Numbered from the stretch's first letter, positions 8,126-16,582 are shown. The stretch: DNA of 19,939 nt from Rhodocyclaceae bacterium (GCA_017444505.1 JAFSWK010000046.1:1-19939), one strand, 5' to 3'. Made by a program: numbers and translations. The notes: generated by a model from the sequence alone, not told the origin.

Positions 8126-8452
8126 TCATTCCATCCGTGGCACGAAGCTGTACAGGATGCCGAAGGCGATGGCGGTGGGCATACAGCAGAGCATGAAGGT
8201 GTTGCCCGCATTCAGGTAGTCGCAGTTATTGCCCAGCCAGCCTTTTTCTTCGTCCGTCACTTTCACACCATGGCGACGGGCAAGGTAACTGCATAGCAGG
8301 GGGCTGAACACACCCAACAGGGCGAACGAAATCAGGCCAAAGAAGGTGAGAAAGCGCGCGGGCGCGAGGAGCGCTTCCACAATCAGCACCGCCGTGGAAA
8401 CGAAGAACAGGCGCCAGTAGATTTTTTTCAGCGTGCGGACAAGTTCGGTCAT
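8126..8452 (-). CDS. Small membrane protein of unknown function, coupled to rep
   Basis: I do not recognise this 108-residue protein. It has a short basic, amphipathic N-terminus (MTELVRTLKKIYWR) and three likely membrane segments (about residues 14-30, 35-57 and 84-103). Between the second and third segments is a charged stretch (RRHGVKVTDEEKGW). It contains four Cys residues: one at the end of segment 2, one in NNCDYLNAGN and a CC pair in segment 3. The start ATG at 8452 overlaps the rep stop codon as ATGA, so translation is very likely coupled to rep, and the upstream part of the open frame belongs to rep. An A7 run falls in codons 8-11. It converges with the DegT-family gene, with 15 bases between the stops and no terminator visible. 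Confidence 0.75.
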   Translation of the reverse strand: MTELVRTLKKIYWRLFFVSTAVLIVEALLAPARFLTFFGLISFALLGVFSPLLCSYLARRHGVKVTDEEKGWLGNNCDYLNAGNTFMLCCMPTAIAFGILYSFVPRME

Positions 8453-10431
8453 GGTTCGCCCTGTTTGAGCATTTGCAGCAGTTGCGCGGCGCGGGCGCGG
8501 CCATCTTCGCGGCTTACCGGCGCGTGACGGTCGAGCACTTGCACTTGCGCGCCCATCTCGGCCAGAAAGCGGCTCGGTTCGCACAAACGGCTCTCCCGCC
8601 CCTGCTTGCGCCGTTCGCACCAGCTCAGATGCAGGCTTTGGCGGGCGCGGGTGATGCCCACGTACATCAGGCGGCGTTCTTCTTCCACCTTGTCTTCATC
8701 AATGCTGGCCTGATGCGGCAGCAGCCCTTCTTCCAGCCCGACCAGAAAGACGTGGGCAAATTCCAGTCCTTTGGCGGCGTGCAGGGTGGCAAGCTGCACG
8801 CCGTCGAAATCTTCGTCGTCCTTGTCGAGCATGGTGATGAGCGAAACGGTCTGGATGAGTTCAAACAGGTTGCGGCCTTCTTCCTGCCCTTTTCGTCCCA
8901 GCCATTGCACGAATTCTAGCACGTTGTCCCAGCGGGCACTGGCGTCGCGTTCGTCATAGCGGGCAAACAGCCAGGCTTCGTAGTGAATGGCTTGCAGGAG
9001 TTCGGAAAGCAGGGTGTCGGCAGGTTCGCGTTCGGCGCGGCGGGCGATGTGTTGTTGCAGGCGGGCGCAGTCCTGCACGGCTTTGAGCGGGCGGGCGCCG
9101 AGCACTTCGGGCAGCGACTCGTGCAGGCTGGCGGCAAAGAGGCTGAGTTTGTGCTCGGCGGCAAAGCGGCTAAGCGTTTCAATCGTGCCCGCACCAATGC
9201 CGCGCCGTGGCGTGGTGAGGCTGCGGATGAAGGCCAGGTCGTCATCCGGATTGGCCAGCACGCGCAGCCAGGCGGTGAAGTCGCGGATTTCGGGTTTTTC
9301 AAAAAACGATTGCCCGCCAGAGAGTACGTAAGGAATGCGCTGGGCGCGCAGGTGTTGTTCAAACAAACGCGCCTGATGGTTGCTGCGGTACAAAATGGCG
9401 TAGTCGGCGTAGCGGGCGCGGCCACGAAAGCGGTGCGCGCTGATGCGGTCGACGACGCGGCGCGCTTCGTCTTCGGGGCTGGCGGCGGCGGCGGCCTGAA
9501 TGGGGTCGCCCGCGCCGAGGTCTGACCAGAGTTTTTTCTCAAAGAGCTTTTCGTTGTGGGCAATCAGGGTGTTGGCGGCTTCCAGAATGCGTTTGGAAGA
9601 GCGGTAGTTTTGTTCCAGCTTGATGACTTTCAGGCGCGGGTAATCAACGGATAGCTGGCGCAGGTTTTCCACGTCCGCGCCGCGCCAGGCGTAGATGGCC
9701 TGGTCGTCGTCGCCGACGGCGGTGAACATGCCGCGTTCGCCCGCCAGCAGGCGCAACAGGCGGTATTGCGCGTGGTTGGTGTCCTGATATTCGTCAATCA
9801 GCAGATAGCGCAGCTTGTGCTGCCAGCGCGTGCGCACGTCTTCTTGCGTCTCGAACAGGCGCACGGGCAGCGCAATGAGGTCGTCAAAATCCACCGCTTG
9901 CCAGGCGCGCAGCGTGCGCTCGTATTCTCGGTACAGGTTGGCGGCGGCGATGCTCAGTTCGTTGTGCGCCTGTTGTGCGGCTTCGTCCGGGCTGATGAGG
10001 GCGTTTTTCCACGCGGAAATCTGCCAGTGCATCTGACGGGCGATGCCTTTGTCGGCATCGGCGGCCAGCTCTTGCACGATTTGCGTCGCATCGCTTGCGT
10101 CCAGAATGGAAAACTGCGGCTTCAGCCCGCAGGCGGCGGCTTCCTGCCGGATGATGCGCACGCCCAGGGCGTGAAAGGTGCACACCGTCACGCCGCGGGC
10201 CGCACGCGCGCGCACCAGCGCGCCCAGACGGTGCTGCATCTCGCGCGCGGCCTTGTTGGTGAAGGTGATGGCGGCGATGTTGCCCGGCAACATGCCGCAT
10301 TCTTCCAGCAAGTAGGCAATCTTGTGGGTGATGACGCGCGTTTTGCCGCTGCCCGCGCCCGCCAGCACCAGACAGGGGCCGTCCAGATAACGGATGGCTT
10401 CGCGTTGCGGGGCGTTCAGTACGGCGGGCAT
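8449..10431 (-). CDS. rep: ATP-dependent DNA helicase Rep (UvrD/Rep superfamily 1A)
   Basis: Rep is a 3'-to-5' helicase that clears proteins ahead of replication forks and helps restart them. The 660-residue protein is close to the usual length of Rep and shows all helicase motifs. These are Walker A GAGSGKT with Lys30, motif Ia TFTNKAA, motif II DEYQDTN at 213-219, motif III DDDQAIYAWRGA at 241-252, motif IV LEQNYRSS at 272-279, motif V LATLHAAKGLEF and motif VI RRLMYVGITRAR. The C-terminal stretch after motif VI, with CERRKQGRE and EPSRFLAEMG, favours Rep over UvrD. ATG 10431 places the protein start MPAVLNAPQREAI just before motif Q; the frame is open 28 codons further but without family character. 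The gene is divergent from gcvT and ends in an ATGA overlap with the small membrane protein gene. Confidence 0.93.
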   Translation of the reverse strand: MPAVLNAPQREAIRYLDGPCLVLAGAGSGKTRVITHKIAYLLEECGMLPGNIAAITFTNKAAREMQHRLGALVRARAARGVTVCTFHALGVRIIRQEAAACGLKPQFSILDASDATQIVQELAADADKGIARQMHWQISAWKNALISPDEAAQQAHNELSIAAANLYREYERTLRAWQAVDFDDLIALPVRLFETQEDVRTRWQHKLRYLLIDEYQDTNHAQYRLLRLLAGERGMFTAVGDDDQAIYAWRGADVENLRQLSVDYPRLKVIKLEQNYRSSKRILEAANTLIAHNEKLFEKKLWSDLGAGDPIQAAAAASPEDEARRVVDRISAHRFRGRARYADYAILYRSNHQARLFEQHLRAQRIPYVLSGGQSFFEKPEIRDFTAWLRVLANPDDDLAFIRSLTTPRRGIGAGTIETLSRFAAEHKLSLFAASLHESLPEVLGARPLKAVQDCARLQQHIARRAEREPADTLLSELLQAIHYEAWLFARYDERDASARWDNVLEFVQWLGRKGQEEGRNLFELIQTVSLITMLDKDDEDFDGVQLATLHAAKGLEFAHVFLVGLEEGLLPHQASIDEDKVEEERRLMYVGITRARQSLHLSWCERRKQGRESRLCEPSRFLAEMGAQVQVLDRHAPVSREDGRARAAQLLQMLKQGEP

Positions 10432-10471
10432 GACAGTCTCGGAAAACGGGGCGAAAACACGGGCGCGACAA

Positions 10472-10519
10472 TTGCGGGCAGGCGGCGGGAATGCTATCTT
10501 TCGGGGCGTTTTCACACAA
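10472..10519. promoter_or_regulatory. Overlapping divergent promoter candidates for gcvT and rep
   Basis: On the plus strand TTGCGG (10472-10477) and TATCTT (10495-10500) are 17 bases apart. A TGC immediately before the -10 element makes an extended -10, pointing to gcvT. On the minus strand TTGTGT (complement of 10514-10519) and TAGCAT (complement of 10491-10496) are also 17 bases apart, pointing to rep. The two -10 elements overlap, so use of one would block the other. These are pattern matches in a 107-base gap, with no experimental support. Confidence 0.35.
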
Positions 10520-10533
10520 GCCGAAGGAGGCTT
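10518..10533 (+). promoter_or_regulatory. gcvT ribosome binding site within a small hairpin
   Basis: AAGGAGG at 10524-10530 is a near-perfect Shine-Dalgarno sequence, 8 bases before the gcvT ATG, and it decides that start. AAGCC (10518-10522) can pair with GGCTT (10529-10533), which leaves part of the site in the loop and part in the stem. The stem is short, so a regulatory role is only a possibility. Confidence 0.6.
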
Positions 10534-10538
10534 CGCAC

Positions 10539-11657
10539 ATGGCCACAGTCCCCTCCGACGCCGATCTGCAAACCACCCCGTTCTACGACTGCCATCTTGC
10601 CGCAGGCGCGCGGATGGTGAATTTTGCCGGCTGGAACATGCCGGTCAATTACGGTTCGCAGATTGAAGAGCACCACACGGTGCGCCGCGATGCGGGCATG
10701 TTTGATGTCTCGCACATGTGCGCGCTGGACCTCACCGGGCCGGACGCGCAAACCTTCCTGCGCCACCTGCTCGCCAATGATGCAGCCCGTCTTACAGCGC
10801 CCGGCAAGGCGCTGTATTCATGTATGCTCAATGAAAACGGCGGCGTCATTGATGACCTCATCATTTACCGCTTCGCCGATGACGATTTTCGCATCGTCGT
10901 CAACGCCGGTACTGCCGAAGGCGACATTGCCTGGATGCGCAGCCAGATTGCCCGCCGCATGGCCAACGTCAGCCTTGTGCCGCGCCGCGATCTGGCCATG
11001 CTCGCCGTGCAAGGCCCCACGGCGGTAGAACGCGCCTGCCGCGCGCTGCCCGCGCTGGCCAAACTGCAAGCAGCCAACGCCCTGCCCGGCACGTTCTTTG
11101 CCGTGCGCGAAGGCGACTGGTTCTATGCCCGCACCGGCTACACCGGCGAAGACGGGCTGGAACTGACGCTGCCCGCCAGTGAAGCCGCCGCCTGCTGGAA
11201 GGCGCTGCTGGATGCGGGCGTGCGCCCCTGCGGGCTGGGCGCGCGCGACACGCTGCGTCTGGAAGCGGGCATGAATCTGTACGGGCAGGATATGGACACC
11301 ACCACCTCGCCGCTCGATGCGGGTCTGGCCTGGACGGTCTGGCTGAAAGACGAAGCACGCGATTTTGTCGGCAAAGATGCCCTCGTCGCCCACGCCGCGC
11401 CGAAAGCCTTCCTCGGCCTGATTCTGGAAGCCCCCGGCGTGTTGCGCGCGCACATGAAAGTGCGCACCGCGCAAGGCGGCGAAGGGCTGACGACCAGCGG
11501 CAGCTTTTCGCCCACGCTGGAAAAATCCATCGGCTTTGCCCGTCTGCCCGCCGGCACGCAAGCTGGCGAAGCGGTAGAAGTCGAAATTCGCGGCAAGTGG
11601 GCGTCCGCCCGCACCGTCAAGCTGCCATTCGTGCGCAATGGCAAGGCGCTGGTCTAA
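10539..11657 (+). CDS. gcvT: Glycine cleavage system T protein (aminomethyltransferase)
   Basis: GcvT moves the methylene carbon of glycine from the aminomethyl-lipoyl arm of GcvH to tetrahydrofolate and releases ammonia. The 372-residue protein has the expected N-terminal LQTTPFYDCHLAAGARMVNFAGW and FDVSHM. It also has GGVIDDLIIYR around residues 101-111, which holds the conserved Asp thought to activate folate, and GYTGEDGLELTLP. The C-terminal domain carries RDTLRLEAGMNLYGQD and ends in RGKWASARTVKLPFVRNG. The start follows an excellent ribosome binding site, and the upstream open frame is not used. It is the first gene of gcvT-gcvH-gcvP. No glycine riboswitch is evident in the short leader, so control probably comes from a protein regulator or the promoter. 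Confidence 0.95.
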   Translation: MATVPSDADLQTTPFYDCHLAAGARMVNFAGWNMPVNYGSQIEEHHTVRRDAGMFDVSHMCALDLTGPDAQTFLRHLLANDAARLTAPGKALYSCMLNENGGVIDDLIIYRFADDDFRIVVNAGTAEGDIAWMRSQIARRMANVSLVPRRDLAMLAVQGPTAVERACRALPALAKLQAANALPGTFFAVREGDWFYARTGYTGEDGLELTLPASEAAACWKALLDAGVRPCGLGARDTLRLEAGMNLYGQDMDTTTSPLDAGLAWTVWLKDEARDFVGKDALVAHAAPKAFLGLILEAPGVLRAHMKVRTAQGGEGLTTSGSFSPTLEKSIGFARLPAGTQAGEAVEVEIRGKWASARTVKLPFVRNGKALV

Positions 11658-11695
11658 CATCGTCACATCACACACTGCACAGAGGAGAACACAGC

Positions 11696-12082
11696 ATGAC
11701 CAACCTCATTCCAGAAGATCTGAAATACACCGAATCGCACGAATGGGTACGGGAAGACAGCGAAGGCGTCGTCTTCATCGGCATCACCGACCACGCGCAA
11801 GAAGCCCTGGGCGATCTCGTCTTTCTGGAACTGGCCGAAGTCGGCACGCGCGTCAAGGCGGGGGAATCCTGCGGCACGCTCGAATCGGTGAAGGCCGCAT
11901 CCGACCTCTATTCTCCGGTCAGTGGCGAAGTGCTGGAAAAAAATCAGGCCGCCATTGATGAACCGGCCAGCATCAACAGTGCCCCGTATGACACCTGGCT
12001 GCTGCGCGTGCGGCTCGACCAGCCCGGTCTGGAAGGCTTGCTCTCGGCGGCCTCCTACGCCGACCACGCCGCCAGCGACTAA
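11696..12082 (+). CDS. gcvH: Glycine cleavage system H protein (lipoyl carrier)
   Basis: GcvH carries the aminomethyl group from GcvP to GcvT on a swinging lipoyl arm, which is then reoxidised by lipoamide dehydrogenase. The 128-residue protein has the standard length. ESHEWV is near the N-terminus, followed by FIGITDHAQEALGDLVFLELPE-like strands and the lipoylation site GTLESVKAASDLYSP, where Lys66 is the modified residue. PVSGEV and the closing WLLRVRL are also typical. The start at 11696 is supported by GAGGAG at 11682-11687, 8 bases upstream. It lies 38 bases after gcvT. A terminator-like hairpin follows before gcvP. Confidence 0.96.
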   Translation: MTNLIPEDLKYTESHEWVREDSEGVVFIGITDHAQEALGDLVFLELAEVGTRVKAGESCGTLESVKAASDLYSPVSGEVLEKNQAAIDEPASINSAPYDTWLLRVRLDQPGLEGLLSAASYADHAASD

Positions 12083-12113
12083 GCCCGCGCAGGCGCTGCC
12101 CGAAACTTCACGC

Positions 12114-12154
12114 ACGGCCACCCGCCTCTCGCGCGGCTGGCCGTTTTCCCTTTT
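12114..12154 (+). terminator. Terminator-like hairpin between gcvH and gcvP
   Basis: The arms 12114-12125 (ACGGCCACCCGC) and 12133-12144 (GCGGCTGGCCGT) pair over 12 positions with one C-C mismatch. The loop is 7 bases. A TTT run, CCC and TTTT follow. It has the shape of a weak rho-independent terminator or attenuator inside the operon, and would lower gcvP transcription relative to gcvT and gcvH if active. Confidence 0.5.
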
Positions 12155-12177
12155 CCCGCATCGCACCACGACCCACC

Positions 12178-15057
12178 ATGAACCACATCCCCCCCGCCCA
12201 ACTGCTGACCGCCCCCAATCAGGAATTGACCGGCAACGATGAATTCATCGCCCGTCACCTCGGCATTAACGAGGCCGCCCAGCGCGAAATGCTCGCCGCC
12301 ATCGGCTGCAACAGCATCGCAGAACTCATCGACCAGACCGTGCCGCAAGACATTCGCCTGCGCGCGCCGCTGGCGCTGCCCGCCGCCTGCCCGGAAGCCG
12401 AAGCCCTCGCCCGCCTGCGCGCCCTCTTTGCGCACAACCGCGACAAACACCCGCTCATCGGCCAAGGCTATTACGGCACGCACCTGCCGCCCGTGCTGCT
12501 GCGCAACGTCTTTGAAAACCCCGGCTGGTACACCGCCTACACGCCGTATCAGGCGGAAGTCTCCCAGGGGCGGCTGGAAGTGCTGCTGCACTTTCAGCAC
12601 ATGGTCGCCGACCTCACCGGCCTGCCCGTCGCCAACGCATCCTTGCTCGACGAAGCCACCGCCGCCGCCGAAGCAATGAGCATGTGCCGCCGTGCAAGCA
12701 AGTCTGCCAGCAACCGCTTTTTCGTCGACAGCGCCGTATTTGTGCAAACGCTGGACGTGCTGCAAACCCGCGCGCCCTTCTTGGGCATTGAACTCATCGT
12801 CGCCCCCGCTCGTGATGCCGCGCAGCACGACGTATTCGGCGCGCTGCTGCAAAGCCCCAACCGTCACGGCGAATTTGTCGACCACAGCGCCACCATCGCC
12901 GCCCTGCACGAAAAGGGCGCGCTCGCCGCCGTCGCCTGCGACCTGATGGCGCTGGTGCTGTGCAAAACGCCCGGCGAGATGGGCGCGGACATCGCGCTGG
13001 GCTCGGCCCAGCGTTTCGGCATCCCGATGGGTTTTGGCGGCCCGCACGCCGCCTTTTTCGCCGCCCGCAAGGAATACGTCCGCGCCCTGCCCGGGCGCAT
13101 CATTGGTCGCTCGCGCGACGCGCACGGCAACCCCGCCCTGCGCATGGCGCTGCAAACCCGCGAACAGCACATCCGCCGCGAAAAGGCCAATTCCAACATC
13201 TGCACCTCGCAAGTGCTGCTCGCCAATCTTTCCGCGCTCTACGCCCTCTGGCACGGCCCGCAAGGGTTAAGCCGCATTGCCGCGCGCATTCACCGGCTCA
13301 CCACGCTGGCCGCCCGCGCCTTCGCCAGCATCGGTCTGGTGCCCGTGCATTCTGCGGTGTTCGACACCCTCGTGCTGCCCACCGGCCTGCGCACGGCGAG
13401 TTTCCACGAAGCCGCGCACCGCGCCGGTTTTCAGCTTGGTCGTCCGGACGACGCGCATCTGTCCGTCAGCTTTGACGAAGTCACCGGCTTTGACGACCTC
13501 GCCCGCCTGCTCGCCGCTTTCGGCTACACCAGCACGCTGGACGCACTCGACGCCGCACCCCTGCTGCCCGCATCCCTGCTGCGTCAAGCGCCACTGCTGG
13601 CGCATCCGGCATTTCACCGCTACCACACCGAACACCAGATGCTGCGCTATCTCAAACGGCTGCAAAACCGCGACCTGGCGCTCGACCACAGCATGATTCC
13701 GCTCGGCTCGTGCACCATGAAGCTCAACGCCGCCGCCGAAATGCTGCCGCTATCCTGGCCCGAAGTGCACCGCGCCCACCCCCTCGCGCCGCGCGAAGAC
13801 GTCGCCGGCACGCTCGCCTTTCTGGACAGCCTGCGCACGCAACTGCGCGCCATCACCGGCTTTGACGCCATCAGCCTGCAACCCAATTCCGGCGCGCAAG
13901 GCGAATATGCCGGCATGGTCACGATTGCCCGCTACCACGCCGCGCGCGGGCAAAGCCAGCGCAACGTCTGCCTGATTCCCAAATCCGCCCACGGCACCAA
14001 CCCCGCCTCGGCGCACATGTGCGGCATGACGATTGTCACGGTCGACTGCGACGCGCAAGGCAACGTCAACCTGCAAGACCTCAAAGACAAGGCGCGCGAG
14101 CACGCCGACCAACTCGCCGCGCTGATGATTACCTATCCTTCCACGCACGGCGTCTTTGAAGCCGAAATCCGCGAAATCTGCGACGTCATCCACCGCCACG
14201 GCGGGCAAGTCTATATGGACGGGGCGAACCTCAACGCGCAAGTCGGCCTGACCAACCCCGCGCACATTGGCGCCGATGTCAGCCACATGAATTTGCACAA
14301 AACCTTCGCCATCCCGCACGGCGGCGGCGGCCCCGGCATGGGTCCGATTGGTGTCGCCGCGCATCTCGCCCCCTACCTGCCCGACCACGCCGTCTTCCCC
14401 ACCGGCGAAGCCGACCGCGCCAATCGCGGCCAGCACGCCGTAAGCGCCGCGCCTTTTGGTTCCGCCAGCGTAATGGTGATTTCGTGGATGTACATCACCC
14501 TGATGGGCGGCGAAGGGCTGCGCCGCGCCACCGAGACGGCGATTCTCAACGCCAACTATCTCGCCGCCCGCCTCGCCCCGCACTACCCCATTCTGTACAC
14601 CGGCCAGACCGGGCGCGTCGCCCACGAATGCATCATCGACCTTCGCCCGCTCAAAGCCACCAGCGGCATCACGGAAACCGACGTTGCCAAACGCCTGATG
14701 GACTACGGTTTTCACGCGCCCACGGTGTCCTTCCCGGTAGCCGGCACCTTGATGATTGAGCCGACCGAATCCGAAGACAAAGCCGAACTCGACCGCTTCG
14801 TCGCGGCCATGGTCGCCATCCGCGAAGAAATCCGCGCCGTCGAAGAAGGCCGCCTGCCGCGCGACGACACCCCCCTCAAACACGCCCCGCACACCCAGCA
14901 CCACGTCACCGCAAGCGACTGGCCACACGCTTACAGCCGCGAGGCGGCAGCGTATCCGCTTGCCTGGCTGCGCGAAAACAAATTCTGGCCCTCCGTCGGA
15001 CGTATCGACGAAGTCTACGGCGACCGCAACCTCGCCTGCACTTGGTCTGATGATTAA
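12178..15057 (+). CDS. gcvP: Glycine dehydrogenase (decarboxylating), P protein
   Basis: GcvP uses pyridoxal phosphate to decarboxylate glycine and passes the aminomethyl group to the lipoyl arm of GcvH. The 959-residue length shows the single-chain form, with both halves fused as in most proteobacteria, plants and animals. The N-terminal half has FIARHLGINEAAQREML, YTPYQAEVSQGRLE and SLLDEATAAAEAM. The C-terminal half has MKLNAAAEM, QPNSGAQGEYAGM, KSAHGTNPASAHMCGM and MNLHKTFAIPHGGGGPGMG, where Lys708 should bind the cofactor. ATG 12178 is the first in-frame start. No clear ribosome binding site precedes it, despite 95 bases between it and gcvH. It is the last gcv gene; lipoamide dehydrogenase is not in the window. 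Confidence 0.97.
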   Translation: MNHIPPAQLLTAPNQELTGNDEFIARHLGINEAAQREMLAAIGCNSIAELIDQTVPQDIRLRAPLALPAACPEAEALARLRALFAHNRDKHPLIGQGYYGTHLPPVLLRNVFENPGWYTAYTPYQAEVSQGRLEVLLHFQHMVADLTGLPVANASLLDEATAAAEAMSMCRRASKSASNRFFVDSAVFVQTLDVLQTRAPFLGIELIVAPARDAAQHDVFGALLQSPNRHGEFVDHSATIAALHEKGALAAVACDLMALVLCKTPGEMGADIALGSAQRFGIPMGFGGPHAAFFAARKEYVRALPGRIIGRSRDAHGNPALRMALQTREQHIRREKANSNICTSQVLLANLSALYALWHGPQGLSRIAARIHRLTTLAARAFASIGLVPVHSAVFDTLVLPTGLRTASFHEAAHRAGFQLGRPDDAHLSVSFDEVTGFDDLARLLAAFGYTSTLDALDAAPLLPASLLRQAPLLAHPAFHRYHTEHQMLRYLKRLQNRDLALDHSMIPLGSCTMKLNAAAEMLPLSWPEVHRAHPLAPREDVAGTLAFLDSLRTQLRAITGFDAISLQPNSGAQGEYAGMVTIARYHAARGQSQRNVCLIPKSAHGTNPASAHMCGMTIVTVDCDAQGNVNLQDLKDKAREHADQLAALMITYPSTHGVFEAEIREICDVIHRHGGQVYMDGANLNAQVGLTNPAHIGADVSHMNLHKTFAIPHGGGGPGMGPIGVAAHLAPYLPDHAVFPTGEADRANRGQHAVSAAPFGSASVMVISWMYITLMGGEGLRRATETAILNANYLAARLAPHYPILYTGQTGRVAHECIIDLRPLKATSGITETDVAKRLMDYGFHAPTVSFPVAGTLMIEPTESEDKAELDRFVAAMVAIREEIRAVEEGRLPRDDTPLKHAPHTQHHVTASDWPHAYSREAAAYPLAWLRENKFWPSVGRIDEVYGDRNLACTWSDD

Positions 15058-15085
15058 ACCTCCCGCCATAACGGAATTTCCCGCC

Positions 15086-15517
15086 ATGAAAAAATCCCTG
15101 CTTTCCCTTCTCTTTTGCTCCGGAGTCCTGATGATGAACAACGCCCTCGCTTGGGATGCGCAAACGCTCGCCCAAATCGACCAGGCCGATGACCTGAAAA
15201 TCGCCCCCGAACGTGCCAATGGCAAAACCGGCACGCCGACGTGGATTTGGGAAGTCGTCGTCGACGGGCGTTTGTTCGTTCGCCCGTATAACGGCAAAAA
15301 CTCTTCCTGGTATCAATCGGCGATGGCCTACAAAAAAGGCATCATCATCGCTGCGGGCAAAACGCACTCCGTCGAATTCGCACCGGTGACCGATGCGGCC
15401 TTGATTCAGCAAGTCTCCGCCGCCTACAAAAGCAAATACGCCAGCAGCCCCTACATGCCGCACATGGTGCAAGACAAAATCGCCGACGTGACGGTGGAAG
15501 TCATCGAAAAACAATAA
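15086..15517 (+). CDS. Secreted DUF2255-family protein
   Basis: The 143-residue protein starts with a clear signal peptide (KK, then a hydrophobic core and MMNNALA, with likely cleavage after residue 22). The remainder resembles the DUF2255 family, with DDLKIAPER, GTPTWIWEVVVDGRLFVRPYNG, SSWYQSAMAYKKGIIIAAG and a closing KYASSPYMPHMV region. No function is established for that family to my knowledge. The members I recall are small cytoplasmic proteins, so export to the periplasm is an unusual feature here. ATG 15086 is chosen because it opens the signal peptide; the frame upstream is the shadow of gcvP. It lies 28 bases after gcvP and could be read through from that operon. It converges with tsaD, with 22 bases between the stops. 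Confidence 0.82.
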   Translation: MKKSLLSLLFCSGVLMMNNALAWDAQTLAQIDQADDLKIAPERANGKTGTPTWIWEVVVDGRLFVRPYNGKNSSWYQSAMAYKKGIIIAAGKTHSVEFAPVTDAALIQQVSAAYKSKYASSPYMPHMVQDKIADVTVEVIEKQ

Positions 15518-15539
15518 GCGCCACGCCGCCCGCGCGCCC

Positions 15540-16556
15540 TTACGCTGCCACCGCTTCCAACGGCCAGCGCGGATGCACGGCGATGGCGTCTTGTACATCC
15601 GCCCGCCCCGCTTGCAGGCGCAGACCGGCGGCGAAGGCAATCATCGCGCCGTTGTCGGTGCACAACTCGGCGGGCGGATAGAAGACTTGCCGTCCCTGTT
15701 TCGCCTGCGCCGCGCTCAGTTGCGCGCGCAAGGCGCGGTTCGCGCCCACGCCACCGGCAACCACCAGTTGCGAACAGCCGCTTTGCCGCAAGGCGCGGTC
15801 GGCCTTGGCGAGCAATACGTCAATGACCGCCTGCTGAAAATCCGCCGCCAGCGCGGGGGCGTATTCGTCTTTCCAGTCCGGCGCGGCAATCGTCTCGCGC
15901 ACTGCCGTTTTCAGGCCGCTGAAACTGAAATCCAGCGAAGCATCCTTCAGCATCGGGCGCGGCAGCGTGAAACGCCCGCCTTGCCCGCCTTCGGCAAGCT
16001 GCGCCAGTTGCGGGCCGCCCGGGTACGGCAGACCGAGCATTTTGGCGGTTTTGTCGAAGGCTTCACCGGCAGCGTCATCCACGCTTTCCCCCAACAGCCG
16101 GTATTGCCCCACGCCATCGACGCGCATGAGCTGGGTGTGACCACCGGAGACCAGCAGCGCCACAAACGGAAACGCGGGCGCAGGCTCGGCCAGCAGCGCC
16201 GAGAGCAGATGACCTTCAAGGTGATGGATGGCAATGGCCGGTTTGCCCAGCGCGCGGGCGTAGGCGTGGGCAAACGATGCGCCCACCAGCAGCGCCCCCG
16301 CCAGCCCGGGGCCAGCGGTGTAGGCGACGGCATCGAGCGCCTGTGCAGACAATCCGGCCTCATGCAACGCCTGCGCCAGCAAGCGCGGCAGGCGGCGGAT
16401 GTGGTCGCGCGAAGCCAGTTCCGGCACGACGCCGCCATATTCCGCGTGCAGCGGAATCTGCGAATGCAGCGCCTGCGCCAGCAGCCGCCCCTGCGCGGTG
16501 TCGAAAATGGCCACGCCGGTTTCATCACACGAACTTTCGATGCCCAAGACTTTCAT
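15540..16556 (-). CDS. tsaD: tRNA N6-adenosine threonylcarbamoyltransferase TsaD
   Basis: TsaD transfers the threonylcarbamoyl group from threonylcarbamoyl-AMP to A37 of tRNAs reading ANN codons, together with TsaB and TsaE. The 338-residue protein begins with MKVLGIESSCDETGVAIFD and contains GGVVPELASRDH. The metal-binding HLEGH segment lies at about 112-116 (HHLEGHLLSAL), with VSGGHTQL, SFSGLKTAV and VAGGVGANRALR further on. TDNGAMIAFAAG near the C-terminus supplies the last metal ligand. The start at 16556 follows AGGAAAC and matches the family start; six extra in-frame codons upstream are not needed. The usual neighbour rpsU is absent. The gene is divergent from the DUF945 gene across 237 bases. 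Confidence 0.95.
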   Translation of the reverse strand: MKVLGIESSCDETGVAIFDTAQGRLLAQALHSQIPLHAEYGGVVPELASRDHIRRLPRLLAQALHEAGLSAQALDAVAYTAGPGLAGALLVGASFAHAYARALGKPAIAIHHLEGHLLSALLAEPAPAFPFVALLVSGGHTQLMRVDGVGQYRLLGESVDDAAGEAFDKTAKMLGLPYPGGPQLAQLAEGGQGGRFTLPRPMLKDASLDFSFSGLKTAVRETIAAPDWKDEYAPALAADFQQAVIDVLLAKADRALRQSGCSQLVVAGGVGANRALRAQLSAAQAKQGRQVFYPPAELCTDNGAMIAFAAGLRLQAGRADVQDAIAVHPRWPLEAVAA

Positions 16557-16582
16557 GCTGCCGGTTTCCTGCAACCCATAAA

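Noticed and set aside
8428..8440. A7 run in the 108-residue membrane protein as a programmed slippage site
   Set aside because: The run encodes Lys-Lys, the frame continues normally to a sensible C-terminus, and no alternative frame adds a recognisable product.
10432..10538. Possible glycine riboswitch before gcvT
   Set aside because: The gap is only 107 bases and I see none of the conserved aptamer segments; a covariance-model search would settle it.
13750..15297. Minus-strand open frame of 515 codons across gcvP and the DUF2255 gene
   Set aside because: It is antisense to a well-supported gcvP and resembles no protein family; it is explained by codon bias.
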